Assembly: GCF_023101765.2 (NCBI RefSeq)
Contig: NC_064216.1
Coordinates: 6,352,501 to 6,416,500, forward strand
Direction: 5' to 3'
Source of the DNA: Spodoptera frugiperda
Taxonomy: Eukaryota > Arthropoda > Insecta > Lepidoptera > Noctuidae
Length of the DNA stretch: 64,000 nt
Part shown: positions 47,265 to 57,779 of the stretch, piece after piece
How positions within the stretch are numbered: the first letter of the stretch is position 1
Layout of the letters: every line of letters starts with the position of its first letter
Translations under genes and position numbers: made by a program
The notes under the pieces: model-generated
What the model saw: the letters and a program-made list of their open reading frames with translations, nothing else
The model's database searches: none
Told to the model about the DNA's origin: nothing

Positions 47265-47505
47265 TGAAATGATTGAATCCTATGAAATAAATACTATTAT
47301 GAAAATATATTTTGTTTTTTTTTTAATTAGTAAAGTCCTTTTCAGGTATAGTGAGATCAGGAAATTATGGATTCATTTTTATATGGAGGATATTTATAGA
47401 TTCCAATTCAAATTGAATAGGGACTCATACATAACTCAGCTATACAAAATAAAGTAGAGCATCATTGCTACGCGAAAGCGGTACGAAGTTCGCTGGGTCA
47501 GCTAG

Positions 47506-49315
47506 TTTCAAATAAAATGATAATAACAACTGGCATATTGTGTTCATACATATACATTTTTATTCTACAATGAAACAAAAATGGCGGTATGATTTTTATA
47601 AGCACAACAAGAGATTCACATGATCACATATCAAGTAATATTAGTTCGAAAACACGAAAGCAATGATACGATTAAATGCGGAAAAGTTTCCTTCAATAGA
47701 AATCCTTGTATTAGATTTAGGTCAGCGAACACAAGGTATGTAGTGATCCGACTTTCATCCCTACCAATACCCGACATAGGAGAACGTAACTCCATAGTTA
47801 CACGAACGACAAGTGCTCTTGTTTGCCAAAAGAAAATTCGCAATAATCTTCCAATCGTTCATGTGGAAATACGATAACAATTTGGACGAAGACAATGGGC
47901 ACATCAGCACGTGTAAAACCGGTTTGAACAAGTCTCCCGGGAGACAGATGAACGATGGAAAAAGGTTTGCGTCAAAGGAACATTTGGCTGATGTTACCGA
48001 ACAAATAGATTGCAAAGAAAATATTTTGCTTTCTGTTTTGGATTGATTTCAACCTCAACAAATAGAATTATATCGCCAAATATGATAAAAAAATATTTAC
48101 CAAGATCACCTTTCTTCTGTATCTTTTTTTATATAGGTATCTTTATTCACTATTTAAAGTACGAATAGATGAAGCTCCCTCTATTTAAAACAACGTTGTT
48201 CTAGACGTATTTCAAAGAAAGCTTGAACGTTCCTATACAGCCTTTCCTCGCTCAGGAAGCTAAAATCTTCTAAAAGGTATTTTGAAAAATACCGCTGCAT
48301 TGTGTTTGAATGCAAAATATTTTCCATTATTGTACTCGTACACGTTATTTTTATGACGTTCCCGACATGTAATGTAATAAGGAGTGTTTCGCCAGAATAA
48401 TAGCGAGACGGGATATCTAGAGAGGGTATTATGATAACTCAGACCTTTATTATTAGAAGTCATAACAGCATGTATTTACCTGTACCAACTTAATGGGAAT
48501 TTCACACAACACGACCAAATTATGGTCCGTTACTTTTTACTGCGCCGGCCGTCCCTAAAGTGTTAATAACCAGTACATAAACTTCACTGGCTATATAAAT
48601 CGGACAGGCTGTAGGGGGTTGGCGAAGATAGAACGTGTTTATCTTGGCTCCAGGAAACTTGGCGCCTTCATCACACAAATTTGTTTACGAGATAACAATG
48701 GCCTACTTTTTATACCTGTCATAGTTACTTATATTTAGTTAAGGCGACGCGGCGTTATTTGCAAACCAAATAGCATTTTCATTTTGGTCACTTCGGCTTT
48801 ACTTGAGCTCCATTTGCATTTCTCTTGCCTGAATAATAAGGAGATGAAATATTGTATTCAGCGGGAGTCTAGGCTCCATAGTTATCGTGATTAAGTTTTG
48901 GCACAATTCCATATCGTCTTCGCTACAGTAACAAAGATGCAGTATACCAGTTTTATAAGAATTTCGAAATGGCAGAACATTTAAGAAAATTGTAATATCA
49001 ATTTTTCCGAAATTATGTACATACATAATTTATTACTGACCCAAATCATTACAGTAAGGTCTTTAATACTTGTCACGTACGTTTAATTGCTCAACTTAAC
49101 ATTTTGTTTGATCCTAACGAGCATGTTACGAATAAATGAAAGCAATATAATATAACAAAAACTTTTAAGGCGCGGTGAATAGACAACTTTTATGTATTTG
49201 AGGGGTGAAGCAGGTGAAGTGGGTCTCGTGTACTGAGGGGTGCACCGTGCGAATGTCATTGATACGCGTATTCCATTTTATTTAGGAGCGTAATTTCGCT
49301 ACTTTAGTTTCATGG
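47506..49315. other. No recognised feature; one unassigned open frame
   Basis: Non-coding for the most part. The plus frame at 47813-48046 (77 codons, containing NKSPGRQMNDGKRFASKE then HLADVTEQIDCKENILLSV) reads somewhat like protein but overlaps a longer minus-strand frame and matches nothing I know. I do not call it a gene. Confidence 0.35.
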
Positions 49316-49435
49316 ACGAGTGGCCCAGTGCGTTGCTGTCTAGATTCGCGTTCCGTGATCCTTAAGATCGAATCTCATTACTCGTATTAGTTTTTGTTTT
49401 CTTATTTTTTTAAAATTATGTTGTATACATTTTTA

Positions 49436-49450
<15 letters not shown>
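49316..49450 (+). mobile_element. Possible tRNA-derived SINE
   Basis: GACGAGTGGCCCAGTGCGTTG resembles a polymerase III box A, and AAGATCGAATCTCATT, at tRNA-like distance, a box B. A T-rich and AT-rich end follows. Single copy in this window, so tentative. Confidence 0.4.
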
Positions 49451-49466
<16 letters not shown>

Positions 49467-51080
49467 TTATGACTAAAACCGAAATCAAACAATAATTTAC
49501 ACAAACTTACTACTACTATAGTTTTTGCGCTAGTGACAGTTGCCTGTATGTCGTTGACGTCTCTCAGTACCACATGATTAGGGATGGACATTAGAAAGAT
49601 CTTTTTTTATCGCTATCGATACTCGCAGCATACATTGAATTCTCTTTAATTTTGTTATTAAAGTGTGTTGTTTAGTTGTGCAGTTTATCTGCATGTATAT
49701 AATGTCAATATACAGATACAGATTCAGATGATCCTGACTCAGATAATAATATGAGTTTGGACGAATAAAAAGTAAATAATTTTTCTTAGCAACTTTTTAA
49801 CCCATCTTATAATGTTCCGTTGTTTCATCAACATAATTAAGGGTTTTTTAAAAATAAAAATTGAACTACGCACAATATTTGTTTTCTATTCCAAAAATCA
49901 TCGACTTCCTATCCATATCCATCATAGCAGTACATCTCATCACTAAACACGTCTATGGTGTTACGTATCGCGTCTGTATCGCTACAAACGCGCGTCGACG
50001 GCGCTTTTAAAAAACGTGGTGTGCATAGGCTCTTAGACGCAGTAGGCACTAATCTTTTAAAAACTAAAATAGAGACAGGAGGATATATAAATAAAACACC
50101 AATATTAGTATAAAATATGTATTATTCATCTTCAATAATTAGGAGAATGTCATCAAAGAATTGTGTAGGGGGCGGGGTACGTATATTTTCTTGGTATCTT
50201 TCCCAATTGAGATAATGGTAACCATATTATACAGGCTGAGATGCACGCCACTGACGAATAACTGATAAAATCGCCACTTCTTCCAAGACTCTTCTGCCAA
50301 TAGAGTTACTGCGACCAGTCGCAATCGTACAATTAGTTACACAGCGATCCATGTCGTCAATATCCGATTGATAGGCTTAAACAGTTGTCCAAAATAGAGA
50401 GTCAGGTAATTTAGAGATGCAAGATCCGTCAAAAGTCCTTTATAAAGCCGAGGTCGTGGGGTTTAACAATAAAACATGGAAAATACGTGCGCACTCAGAA
50501 CGAAACACAACGAACGAGTGTCATCTGTCAATCGGTGACTGACTGATGTCAGACAGAAGTGTTTTAAGAAGTTTAAATCACAGAGTACGTTATACATACA
50601 TTATTTTACATACATTATTACACAACTTAATTTAAGTTTTCTCGCTTCCTAGATAGAAACAAGGTACCATATTTTGTGATTTCCTTTAGAAAAATATGAC
50701 GGTTTTTTTAATATACATTTCAACTAGTTAACTGCTGGGCCCAAAAGTCCCCTTCTCCTTTCAAGAATGGTACGGAACGTTACTGAATGTGTCATCTGCA
50801 CCATGCTACGCGGTAATAGTATATGAAAAAATAATTGTATTTACACGACCTATAATTCAAATCGATTTCGTACAAAAAAATATACTGACAACCCAACTTA
50901 GAAAAAGCTAATTACAAAATAAAATATTACAAACAGCAAAAAGATATGTTAGTGAATGATTATTTTCTGAGCGGCGATTGACACAAACTGACATAGGTCC
51001 ACCAAGCAGCGCGCCTCAGCGGTCACTGCCGGTCCGCGTAGGAATGAAAGAGAAACGAATAGATGTCATGATCGGACGAC
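49451..51080. other. No firmly recognised feature
   Basis: Short acidic coding-like text (DTDSDDPDSDNNMSLDE then stop) at about 49715-49770 on plus, and NWERYQENIRTPPPTQFFDD followed by a stop on minus near 50100-50210, hint at decayed transposon genes. I could not assign either. A pair of TAGGGATGG and CATCACTAA motifs at about 49580 and 49945 lacks a matching target duplication. Confidence 0.3.
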
Positions 51081-51821
51081 TAGGGATTGCAATCCGGTAT
51101 CATTTTCAATCCGGCCGGATTTCACCGGATTGATGCTAATCCGGCCGGATCCGTCCGGATCCGGCCGGATTTTAAAGTTACTTAGGGTTTGGTATTTAGT
51201 GGGTTTTAGTTTTGATAATAATGTATAAAAAGAAAATAAAATACGTATTTATGGAAAATAAAATCACTTTTAATTATATTTTTTGGTATTAATTGTAATT
51301 TTTGGTACTATTTGTACTAAATTGGTACTATTTGGAGAAAATTATGAAACTATTTTTAATAATAAACTAATCAGTCTGACTCTCACTTATTGCTGTACCT
51401 ATATATACTATTAAACTCTTATTAATAATCTACACAGTTACCTATATAACAAAACAGTCTTTTAAATTTGTACTAATAAAATCAACAACTTCAGTTCATA
51501 ATCCTAAGAAACAAAACAAGAAGCATTTATTTTTTGCAATGCAAAATTCAAATGAAAATTATTTCTGTGCCTGAAAAAACGATCTAAGAAAACAAATAGT
51601 GTTTATTGTACTGTCTCCTAGTCTGCTTCTGATGGCACTACAAATATAGCCTCTCTGCCTCAACACTAGTTGGCCTAATCGCCATCAAGTAACTGTTTTT
51701 TGCTTTACCGGATCCGCCACCGGATCCGGCGCCGACTCTCCGGATCCGGTAGGTCCAAAAACACGCCGGATCCGCCGGATTACCGGATCCGCCGGACCGG
51801 ATTGCAATCCCTACGGACGAC
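51073..51821. repeat. Target-site duplication pair CGGACGAC flanking the 733-bp hAT element
   Basis: CGGACGAC is at 51073-51080 and again at 51814-51821, directly next to the TAGGGATT...AATCCCTA ends. Eight bases is the hAT duplication length. Confidence 0.9.
51081..51813. mobile_element. Non-autonomous hAT element with GGATCCGG-rich ends
   Basis: The ends TAGGGATTGCAATCCGG and CCGGATTGCAATCCCTA are perfect inverted repeats next to 8-bp duplications. Both subterminal regions are packed with CCGGAT/ATCCGG words (about 51095-51170 and 51709-51800), often arranged as GGATCCGG palindromes, as expected for transposase binding sites. The 540-bp middle is AT-rich, with repeats of a TTTTTGGTACTA type word, and encodes no protein, so it needs a transposase from elsewhere. 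Confidence 0.9.
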
Positions 51822-52914
51822 GTTTTGTTCGATTCGTTCTGAGTTATTTATCATGAATTATATTAATAATTACAAATATCTCATTTCAATCGACAAATAA
51901 ATAAGGCAGATCCCTTTATTATTTTAAATTACGTCACTGTTATTAATTTTATTAAGATATGTTCATAAATAATATAGTTACAATGGCTAGAATTTCAATT
52001 TAAATGGTTAGTTTATGATTTTTTTCTATCGAGAAAATTTATAGAAATCGTGTTTTGAAGAAGGTGGTCCATTCATAAAAATGATCAAGATTAACATATA
52101 TTTTTTTTGTTGCTCTAACATGTAAACATTGGGCAAAAAAATCTGTTGAATCAATCCTATTTTGACTATGCACAGCGCCTTAACATAATATTATGTAAGA
52201 TGAATTGAACATGGAACGTATTTGATGTTCGACGTTAGCTAAGAGGAAAAGGGAAAAAAATACAAGCGATGAGAGGAAAAACCCTCCAAGTGTAGACGGA
52301 AACGGAACTAACGAGCAATTTCGCAGCTCAAGTAGAACCGCACAACTGTTACACGGTATATGTCTAGTCTGTAGGTACATCATATAGTCTGCTGGCAAAC
52401 CTTGCACGAAGTTTAACATGACCCATATGTTCATAGCAAGCCGACATATTTGATTGTCGCGGACGCTTTGTGCTGCATGATATAGCCGGTGCATATTTGC
52501 ATACGTTCGTGTGCAACGTCACCTTCCCGAGCATGCATATTGATTTCTAGCTGCTATATTTCGGCAACAAATTTTACGAAACTGTAATCTTCTGTGAGGT
52601 TAAGTTGCCAGAAATGGTTATTACACATAACAAACTTAACACAAACCTACAAAGGTAAGAATACCTATGTAAGTTTGTGTCTTCTTTTGCATTTAGGCTA
52701 TTTCCTTTGCCAGCCTATGAGTCTATGAGTGAACGTGGAAATGAGATGTTCCACTTTGTACTTGTATCTACGGGTTTGATCAAACTATGAATGGATGCAC
52801 CAATTGAAATTAATACGTTTTGACTCTGAATACTCTGCTAAAGTTAAGGCAGTATCAGAAATTACCAGGTATTGTGTAGTAATATTTGATATTTTTTATC
52901 AAAATCGTACTAGC
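51822..52914. other. No gene; one imperfect hairpin
   Basis: An imperfect hairpin has left arm 52639-52657 (ACACAAACCTACAAAGGTA) and right arm 52662-52680, 17 of 19 paired, with a 4-base loop. The minus frame at 52180-52494 has no domain. No other signal. Confidence 0.45.
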
Positions 52915-52929
52915 ACCGCTGCGACCCCT

Positions 52930-53118
52930 TTTTTTTTAAGGGGGAAAATCATCCAATTACTTCTCCCACCTTGGGCGAGGCGAGAGGGAGTGTCAGACTC
53001 TTACTGACTAAAAACCACCCCGTTCCTTCTCCTGCTTTTCGAGCCGGAGCCCCGGTAAACCCGCTAGGTAGTCCGCAGCTCCGGATCAGGCATCAGCCCT
53101 ACTGGGCCCCATCTGTGG
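52930..53118 (-). mobile_element. R1-LINE 3' end, 5'-truncated, with 15-bp TSD
   Basis: The reversed poly-A is at 52930. The element extends through GACTCTTACTGACTAAAAAC and CGGAGCCCCGGTAAACCCGC past the short-form start into GGATCAGGCATCAGCCCTAC and CCCCATCTGTGG. That is the same order as the LINE 3' UTR at 56930-57110. The duplication ACCGCTGCGACCCCT is at 52915-52929 and 53119-53133. Confidence 0.88.
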
Positions 53119-53335
53119 ACCGCTGCGACCCCTAGTAGCGAATAAATTACCATAAAAAATATACATCAAAAAGTATGCAAAGCCACGGGAGCAACAGAAT
53201 AAATTCGGGGCAGCAAAAAGGCCCGTAATATAAGAATAGATATAGGTAAGTAAAGAATTTATTCTTTAAACTAATTTATGCAAATAGGTGATAACGAGGT
53301 CTATTTACCTTTAATAATAAATTGATTGATTTTAT

Positions 53336-53344
<9 letters not shown>

Positions 53345-53400
<56 letters not shown>
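53345..53400. repeat. (AG)n microsatellite
   Basis: An almost uninterrupted AG dinucleotide tract of about 56 bases, likely polymorphic in length. Confidence 0.95.
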
Positions 53401-53402
<2 letters not shown>

Positions 53403-53541
53403 ACATACATATAAAAATGTTGATTTGTTTTTCATTTATATTCATCAATTTGTGAAAGATCTAGAGTTGCAATTAAGCCGTTTTCTGTATCCCTCCACTA
53501 CCAGTAAATTCTTAAACGTATGTAGTGTGTAAATAGACATA

Positions 53542-55116
53542 CACTCACAGGCACATTTAACCGCCCACCTTAGAAATACGTCACCGCGTTAGTTTGCGAT
53601 AAGGAATGTTTATCCCGATGGCTGTTATGTTTCAAGTGGCTACTTTGGCAATAAATTAAACACTCTGACCCTTGTTTTTTTTAGAAGTTCCTGCATTCAG
53701 ATGCATTTTTGTAATTTAGTCGAAATTTTACATTCTCAGCGATCGGGTTAGTGTGAGTTTTAACCTGATTATCCTGCTCTTTTTGGTGTGATTACCATTT
53801 TGCCTAACTTCCTGCACCCCCTTGATTATTGTAATCGAATAAAAGTGCCACTGGATGCAACTGGAGCTGCAAGAGCCGTTGTTTTTGCCAATGCTGGGTA
53901 CAGCCAACGTCGCACTGCTCGGATGCTTGGTGTACCTCGAATCACTGTACGGGATGCTACCAGACCCTTTCGGGAGATGGGTTCCTACACGCGGAGACCG
54001 AGACAAGGCCGTCATTGATGCACATCGGCTCGGGACGATCGTTTCATTGTGAACAATGTATTGAGAAATCGCTTTACCACAGCTTTGCTGCCCGAGGTTA
54101 GAACTCGCCTATTTGAAATGAGAAATCTCAGCGTAAGTGAACGAACAGCGAGAAGAAGGTTGGCAGATAGGAACCTAACTGCGTTTCGTCCAGCACGTGC
54201 CCCAGAATTGCCCACACAGCACCGTAGAGCGCGAATTCAATTTGCGCCAGAATACGCTAACTGGTCTACAGACGAATGGAAGGACGTTCTGTTTTCAGAC
54301 GAAAGCAGAATAGCCCTATGAGGTCCAGATGGTCGTCAGCAAGTGTACATACGACCAAATGGGAGGTTTGCCCCGTGTACGATATGGAAACTGTGGGTTA
54401 TCAGGGAGGTTCAATAATGATTTGAGGCGGCATCAGTTACGACGCTCGTACCGATCTCGTAGGGTTTGATAGGTGTAGTGTTATTGCATATCGGGATCTG
54501 GAAAAGGGTCTTCAAGACCATATCGTGACATTTGCACCATTTATGGGTGAAAATTTTCAATCAATGCATGACAATGCACGATGTCATGTCGCTAGAATAG
54601 TGACCCAGTACCTGGACGAGGACGGTATGCGAATATTACCGTGGCCAGCACGCAGCCCTGGCCTCAATCCAATTGAACACATCTGGGACAACCTTAAAAG
54701 ATGAGTTCGAGCAAGGGTTCCCGCACCAACGACGATTGGGGAGCTCAAGATTGCTGCAGTTCAGGAGTGACACAACTTCCCTCAATCTGACATCCAAGAT
54801 GTCACTGATGGCCTTCCAAACCGACTGCAAGAAGTCATCAGAGCCCGAAGGGTAACACCCATTATTAAAATTCAATAAATGAGCCCAGAAACTGAAAAAT
54901 AACAAATATTGTAAAACAAGAGTTTTCTACAGAAACCTCTAAAAATGCTTTTTTTTATTTGAGTGATGAATAATTTCAGTTTTTAACATGAGTACACAGT
55001 ATTTAATTAACAAAATATGTCTAGTTTTTAAAAAAAATATCAAACTTTCCCAGGTTTAAGTAGTGTATGAGAAAATCAAGAAAATCAAGGTGGGCGGTTA
55101 AATGTGCCTGTGAGTG
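53542..55116 (+). mobile_element. Tc1-like DNA transposon, inactivated, 1575 bp
   Basis: Thirty-base perfect inverted repeats begin CACTCACAGGCACATTTAAC and end at 55116 with the reverse complement. TA dinucleotides flank both sides (53540-53541, 55117-55118), the Tc1/mariner target. The single transposase gene inside is broken by stops and frameshifts. The ends are unmutated while the gene is dead, so it could still be mobilised in trans if a related transposase exists. Confidence 0.92.
53855..54855 (+). pseudogene. Tc1-like transposase (DD34E), broken
   Basis: Frames read in order as follows. An N-terminal helix-turn-helix region: ATGAARAVVFANAGYSQRRT then ARMLGVPRITVRDATRPF. An in-frame stop after RRPRQGRH, then RFIVNNVLRNRFTTALLPEV and the second helix-turn-helix. 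Then the catalytic core with VLFSDESRIAL (first Asp), stop, a frameshift, FQSMHDNARCHVARIV (second Asp) and RSPGLNPIEHIWDNLKR (Glu). The last Asp and Glu are 34 residues apart, the DD34E spacing of Tc1 transposases. At least four disabling changes are visible, so it is non-functional. Long minus-strand frames here are shadows. Confidence 0.88.
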
Positions 55117-55244
55117 TACAAAACTAAAGGCACACAGAAGCAAATCTTTCCAAATATGAACCACCAGTTTCTAGAACAGTTGAAAACGAAGTAGTGAACA
55201 TAGCTGGGCAATCAAGTTGCAGCTGAATATTTCAATAGTCCGCC

Positions 55245-55370
55245 TCTACAAATAGGGACTAGTTTGCCGACACATCGTTCTACCTCGGAGTTGACCTAAT
55301 TCGTGAGGAGGCTCTTACAATGGCGGAAGATGACCGATTGCTACAAACTTCCATTTCCTGGCATTTTAAC
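55245..55370 (+). pseudogene. Possible LINE C-terminal scrap
   Basis: GVDLIREEALTMAEDDRLLQ followed by a stop soon after resembles the last residues of RTE-like LINE proteins, in which a (A/E)xDRxxW-type motif precedes the end. It is short and the key Trp is lost, so the call is tentative. Confidence 0.35.
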
Positions 55371-56047
55371 ATTGGATAACTAATAATATATTTTGGAATA
55401 ATTTGAATCTGATTGGTTATTTTAATTGTAAAATGTAAGAGATTTATTGTACTGCTTAATACATTCATAGGTTGGTGCTTAATAGGTTTGATAACATTTA
55501 CATGGGATTTGAAAGAGGGTCGAAATCCGCTAAGATGAACATCATCCTCCCATTAGTACAAGACTAGTGTTGGGTAAATAGCCGGCTACTTTGAGTTATT
55601 ATCGATTATAATCCATTAATAGCCATTAATAGCCTACCAATGGATGATAACCCTGCTATTAATGTATAGTTAGAAATATAAATGCTTTTTTTGTTTTATT
55701 GTAAAATCTGTGGGTGTAAACATAAATTGTGTGCCTGTACGCAGTGTGATTCAACATATTGTTATTCTTTTTATTTATTTTCACTATTTGTATACGAAAA
55801 AGTGTTAATAATAAAATAAATAGGTACACATTTTTCACATTCACGGGAAATTCAGTTTTGTTAATTTAGAGATCCAATACTATAAAAAATATAATTACTA
55901 TTGACACATCGCTTTGTGATTTAACCATATATGTACCTAATTAATTAATTTTACCTATAAAATAATTTTAACCGATACGTAAAAATGTAAGGTACATTAA
56001 GTAAGTTAGTTATTAGCTACATATTTTGAGTCGATAGTAGGTAACAT

Positions 56048-56845
56048 GCATGCGCACTTCCGACGTTTGGCTCCTAAGTTGGAACGGACGGGGGCTGCAC
56101 TTAAGCGGCTCCTGCCCAACCGCTGGGGGCCAAACGCCTCCTGCCCGAGGTTGTACGCGGGGATCGTGCGGTCCATGGCCCTCTACGGAGCCCCTGTGTG
56201 GGCGCCGAACCTGATGCGGCGGCCAACTCGGGCGCTGCTCACGTCCCAGAGGGTCATGGCCATCCGGGTGATTCGCGGATATCGCACGATCTCCGGAGAG
56301 GAGGCTAACCTCCTTGCCGGACTACTGCCGTGGGATTTGGAGGCGAAGGTGCTCGCGCGCGTGTTCAGTTTGCGCGCCGACGCGTGTCGCCGGGGCGAAA
56401 CCCTGCTGCCGCGCCAGATTAGTGCGTGGCGGGATGAGCTCCGGCGCGATCTCATGGCAGAATGGCAGCAACGACTGTGTCGCAACCGAGGGCTGGGCTC
56501 GCTGTCATTGCAGCCATAAGTCCCCTCTTTGAGGAGTGGCTTGAGAGGCACCACGGCGTCCTCACCTACCGCCTGACGCAGGTGCTTACCGGACATGGGA
56601 GTTTCGGTAGGTTCCTGTTTCTGATTGGGCGGGAGGAAACGCCCGGGTGTCATCACTGTGAGGACCGCCCGGAGGACACAGTGGAGCATACGGTGGCGGT
56701 TTGCCCTAGGTGGGCTGAGCACCGCCGTGTCCTCAGGGATGTGGTCGGTGACGGTGACCTCAAGCGTCCGGCATTGGTTCAGACCATGGTGCGGAGCGAG
56801 GGGGACTGGGATGCCGTCTCCTCCTTCGTCGGCGAGCAAGGGTAG
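56048..56845 (+). pseudogene. R1-clade reverse transcriptase C-terminal region, frameshifted
   Basis: The frame from about 56046 to 56519 reads ALKRLLPNRWGPNASCPRLY, AGIVRSMALYGAPVWAPNLM and VMAIRVIRGYRTISGEEANL, the post-RT region of R1-type LINEs. After a frameshift near 56480-56510 the +2 frame continues SPLFEEWLERHHGVLTYRLT, QVLTGHGSFGRFLF and the Cys-His motif CHHCEDRPEDTVEHTVAVC, ending at 56845. The palm domain with the catalytic aspartates is missing through 5' truncation. The fragment at 63813-63980 ends differently after DWDAVSSF, so this copy has lost or changed its last ~40 residues. A 218-codon minus frame at 56183-56839 is a shadow. Confidence 0.85.
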
Positions 56846-57113
56846 CTCGCCGCCCGACCAGAACCAGACCCGTGCGTGCGGCGCATCACGTTCCGCGCGC
56901 GCCTCAAAGAGCCATCAGACCACCACAGATGGGGCCCAGTAGGGGTGATGCCTGATCCGGAGTTGCGGACTACCTAGCGGGTTTACCGGAGCTCCGGTTC
57001 GAACTGCAGATGTAGGAACGGGGTGGTTTTTTGTCAGTAAGAGTTTTACACTCCCTCTCGCCTCACCTAAGGCGAGAGAAGTCATTGGATGATTTCCCCC
57101 CTCAAAAAAAAGG
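56048..57113 (+). mobile_element. 5'-truncated R1-clade non-LTR retrotransposon
   Basis: The GC-rich insert contrasts sharply with the AT-rich flanks. It holds the C-terminal third of the RT protein and a 3' UTR ending in CCCCCTC plus poly-A. The 9-bp target duplication AGGTAACAT is at 56039-56047 and 57114-57122. The last ~140 bp (from CCGGAGTTGCGGAC at 56957) equal the SINE-like elements elsewhere in the window. It lies within the hAT-like element and so inserted after it. Confidence 0.9.
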
Positions 57114-57183
57114 AGGTAACATTCATCCCCGCACCCCCGCACCGCAGGAAAAATAACGTAGGTATATATCACACAACTGGAAT

Positions 57184-57378
57184 TTGGAAAACAGACCGTC
57201 AAGTATAGATACGGAAAGTGATTTCCACATGGATTCGGAACCTTTCTATCCAACATCAGAAATCGATGAAATATCCTGTGACTGTAATGAACCTGGGGGC
57301 CTACTCCGGTTCTCGAATCCGAAGTTTCGTTTAATCTTCGGCCGTAGTTTTTATTGGTTTACTGATAGAATTACTTGA
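57184..57378 (+). pseudogene. Unassigned acidic frame inside the hAT-like element
   Basis: About 64 codons with ENRPSSIDTESDFHMDSEPF then YPTSEIDEISCDCNEPG. Acidic N-terminal stretches like this occur in transposases, and the position inside the hAT-like ends suggests a remnant of the element's own gene. I recognise no domain. Confidence 0.35.
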
Positions 57379-57779
57379 AATAACGTTTTATTTTTAATTT
57401 CATATCAAAACCTATTATTTATTTTCATTTCATTCGTTCATTTTAGTTCCCGAAAGTTCGCAATAAATAGAATTGTAGTACGAAATCTGCGAAGTTGCGG
57501 ACGAAACTTCGCTTTTCGTTGAATAAGAGTAGGCCTGCAACTGCAAGCCTACTTTTAAATTGCACATTTATTTACTGTAAAGAAATATGATGAAAATGAA
57601 GTCTAATCTGACAGTCCTAAGCCTGAAAACCATGAAGGGAAATTTTCAATCACTAAAATAACATTAATAGCAGGGTTATCAGCCAAAATTGGCTATTAAT
57701 GGCTATTAACTGCTTTTAATCGATTATTAGCCAAATGATATTAACCGGATTATTATCATTGCCCATCACTATACAAGAC

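Larger units (their letters stand above)
44095..47505 (+). mobile_element. Decayed Helitron with Rep fragments, interrupted by other elements
   Basis: The probable 5' end is TCTACGACGTTATTTATATA, then AATCAATTGCTATTCCTTTG and CTAAAACTCGAGAACGGCTG, a block I know from lepidopteran Helitrons. The 3' end is GAAGTTCGCTGGGTCAGCTAG followed by T. Between 46169 and 47264 lie frame-shifted fragments of a Helitron replication protein. The 5' part is split by a second Helitron (44396-45569). The total of 3.4 kb is far below an intact autonomous element, and no helicase domain remains. Confidence 0.75.
55565..57771. mobile_element. hAT-like element split by an R1-clade LINE
   Basis: The ends are TAGTGTTGGGTAA and TTGCCCATCACTA (imperfect inverted repeats). 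Subterminal AGCCATTAATAGCC words are near both ends (about 55617-55640 and 57667-57720). The 8-bp duplication TACAAGAC is at 55557-55564 and 57772-57779. Without the LINE at 56048-57113 the element would be about 1.1 kb. Apart from an unassigned acidic frame at 57184-57378 it has no protein, so it is non-autonomous or internally deleted. Confidence 0.85.

Noticed and set aside
47813..48046. Plus-strand frame with protein-like text (KEHLADVTEQIDCKENIL)
   Set aside because: Only 77 codons, overlaps an equally long minus frame, and no family resemblance; not enough to call a gene.
49580..49950. TAGGGATGG and CATCACTAA as possible hAT ends
   Set aside because: Adjacent 8-base flanks do not match each other and the inverted similarity is weak.
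54636..54905. Minus-strand frame of 89 codons
   Set aside because: Antisense of the Tc1-like transposase C-terminus.
56183..56839. Longest minus-strand frame in this part, 218 codons
   Set aside because: It is exactly antisense to the R1-type reverse transcriptase fragment; its Arg/Ser/Pro-rich text comes from GC-rich LINE sequence read backwards.
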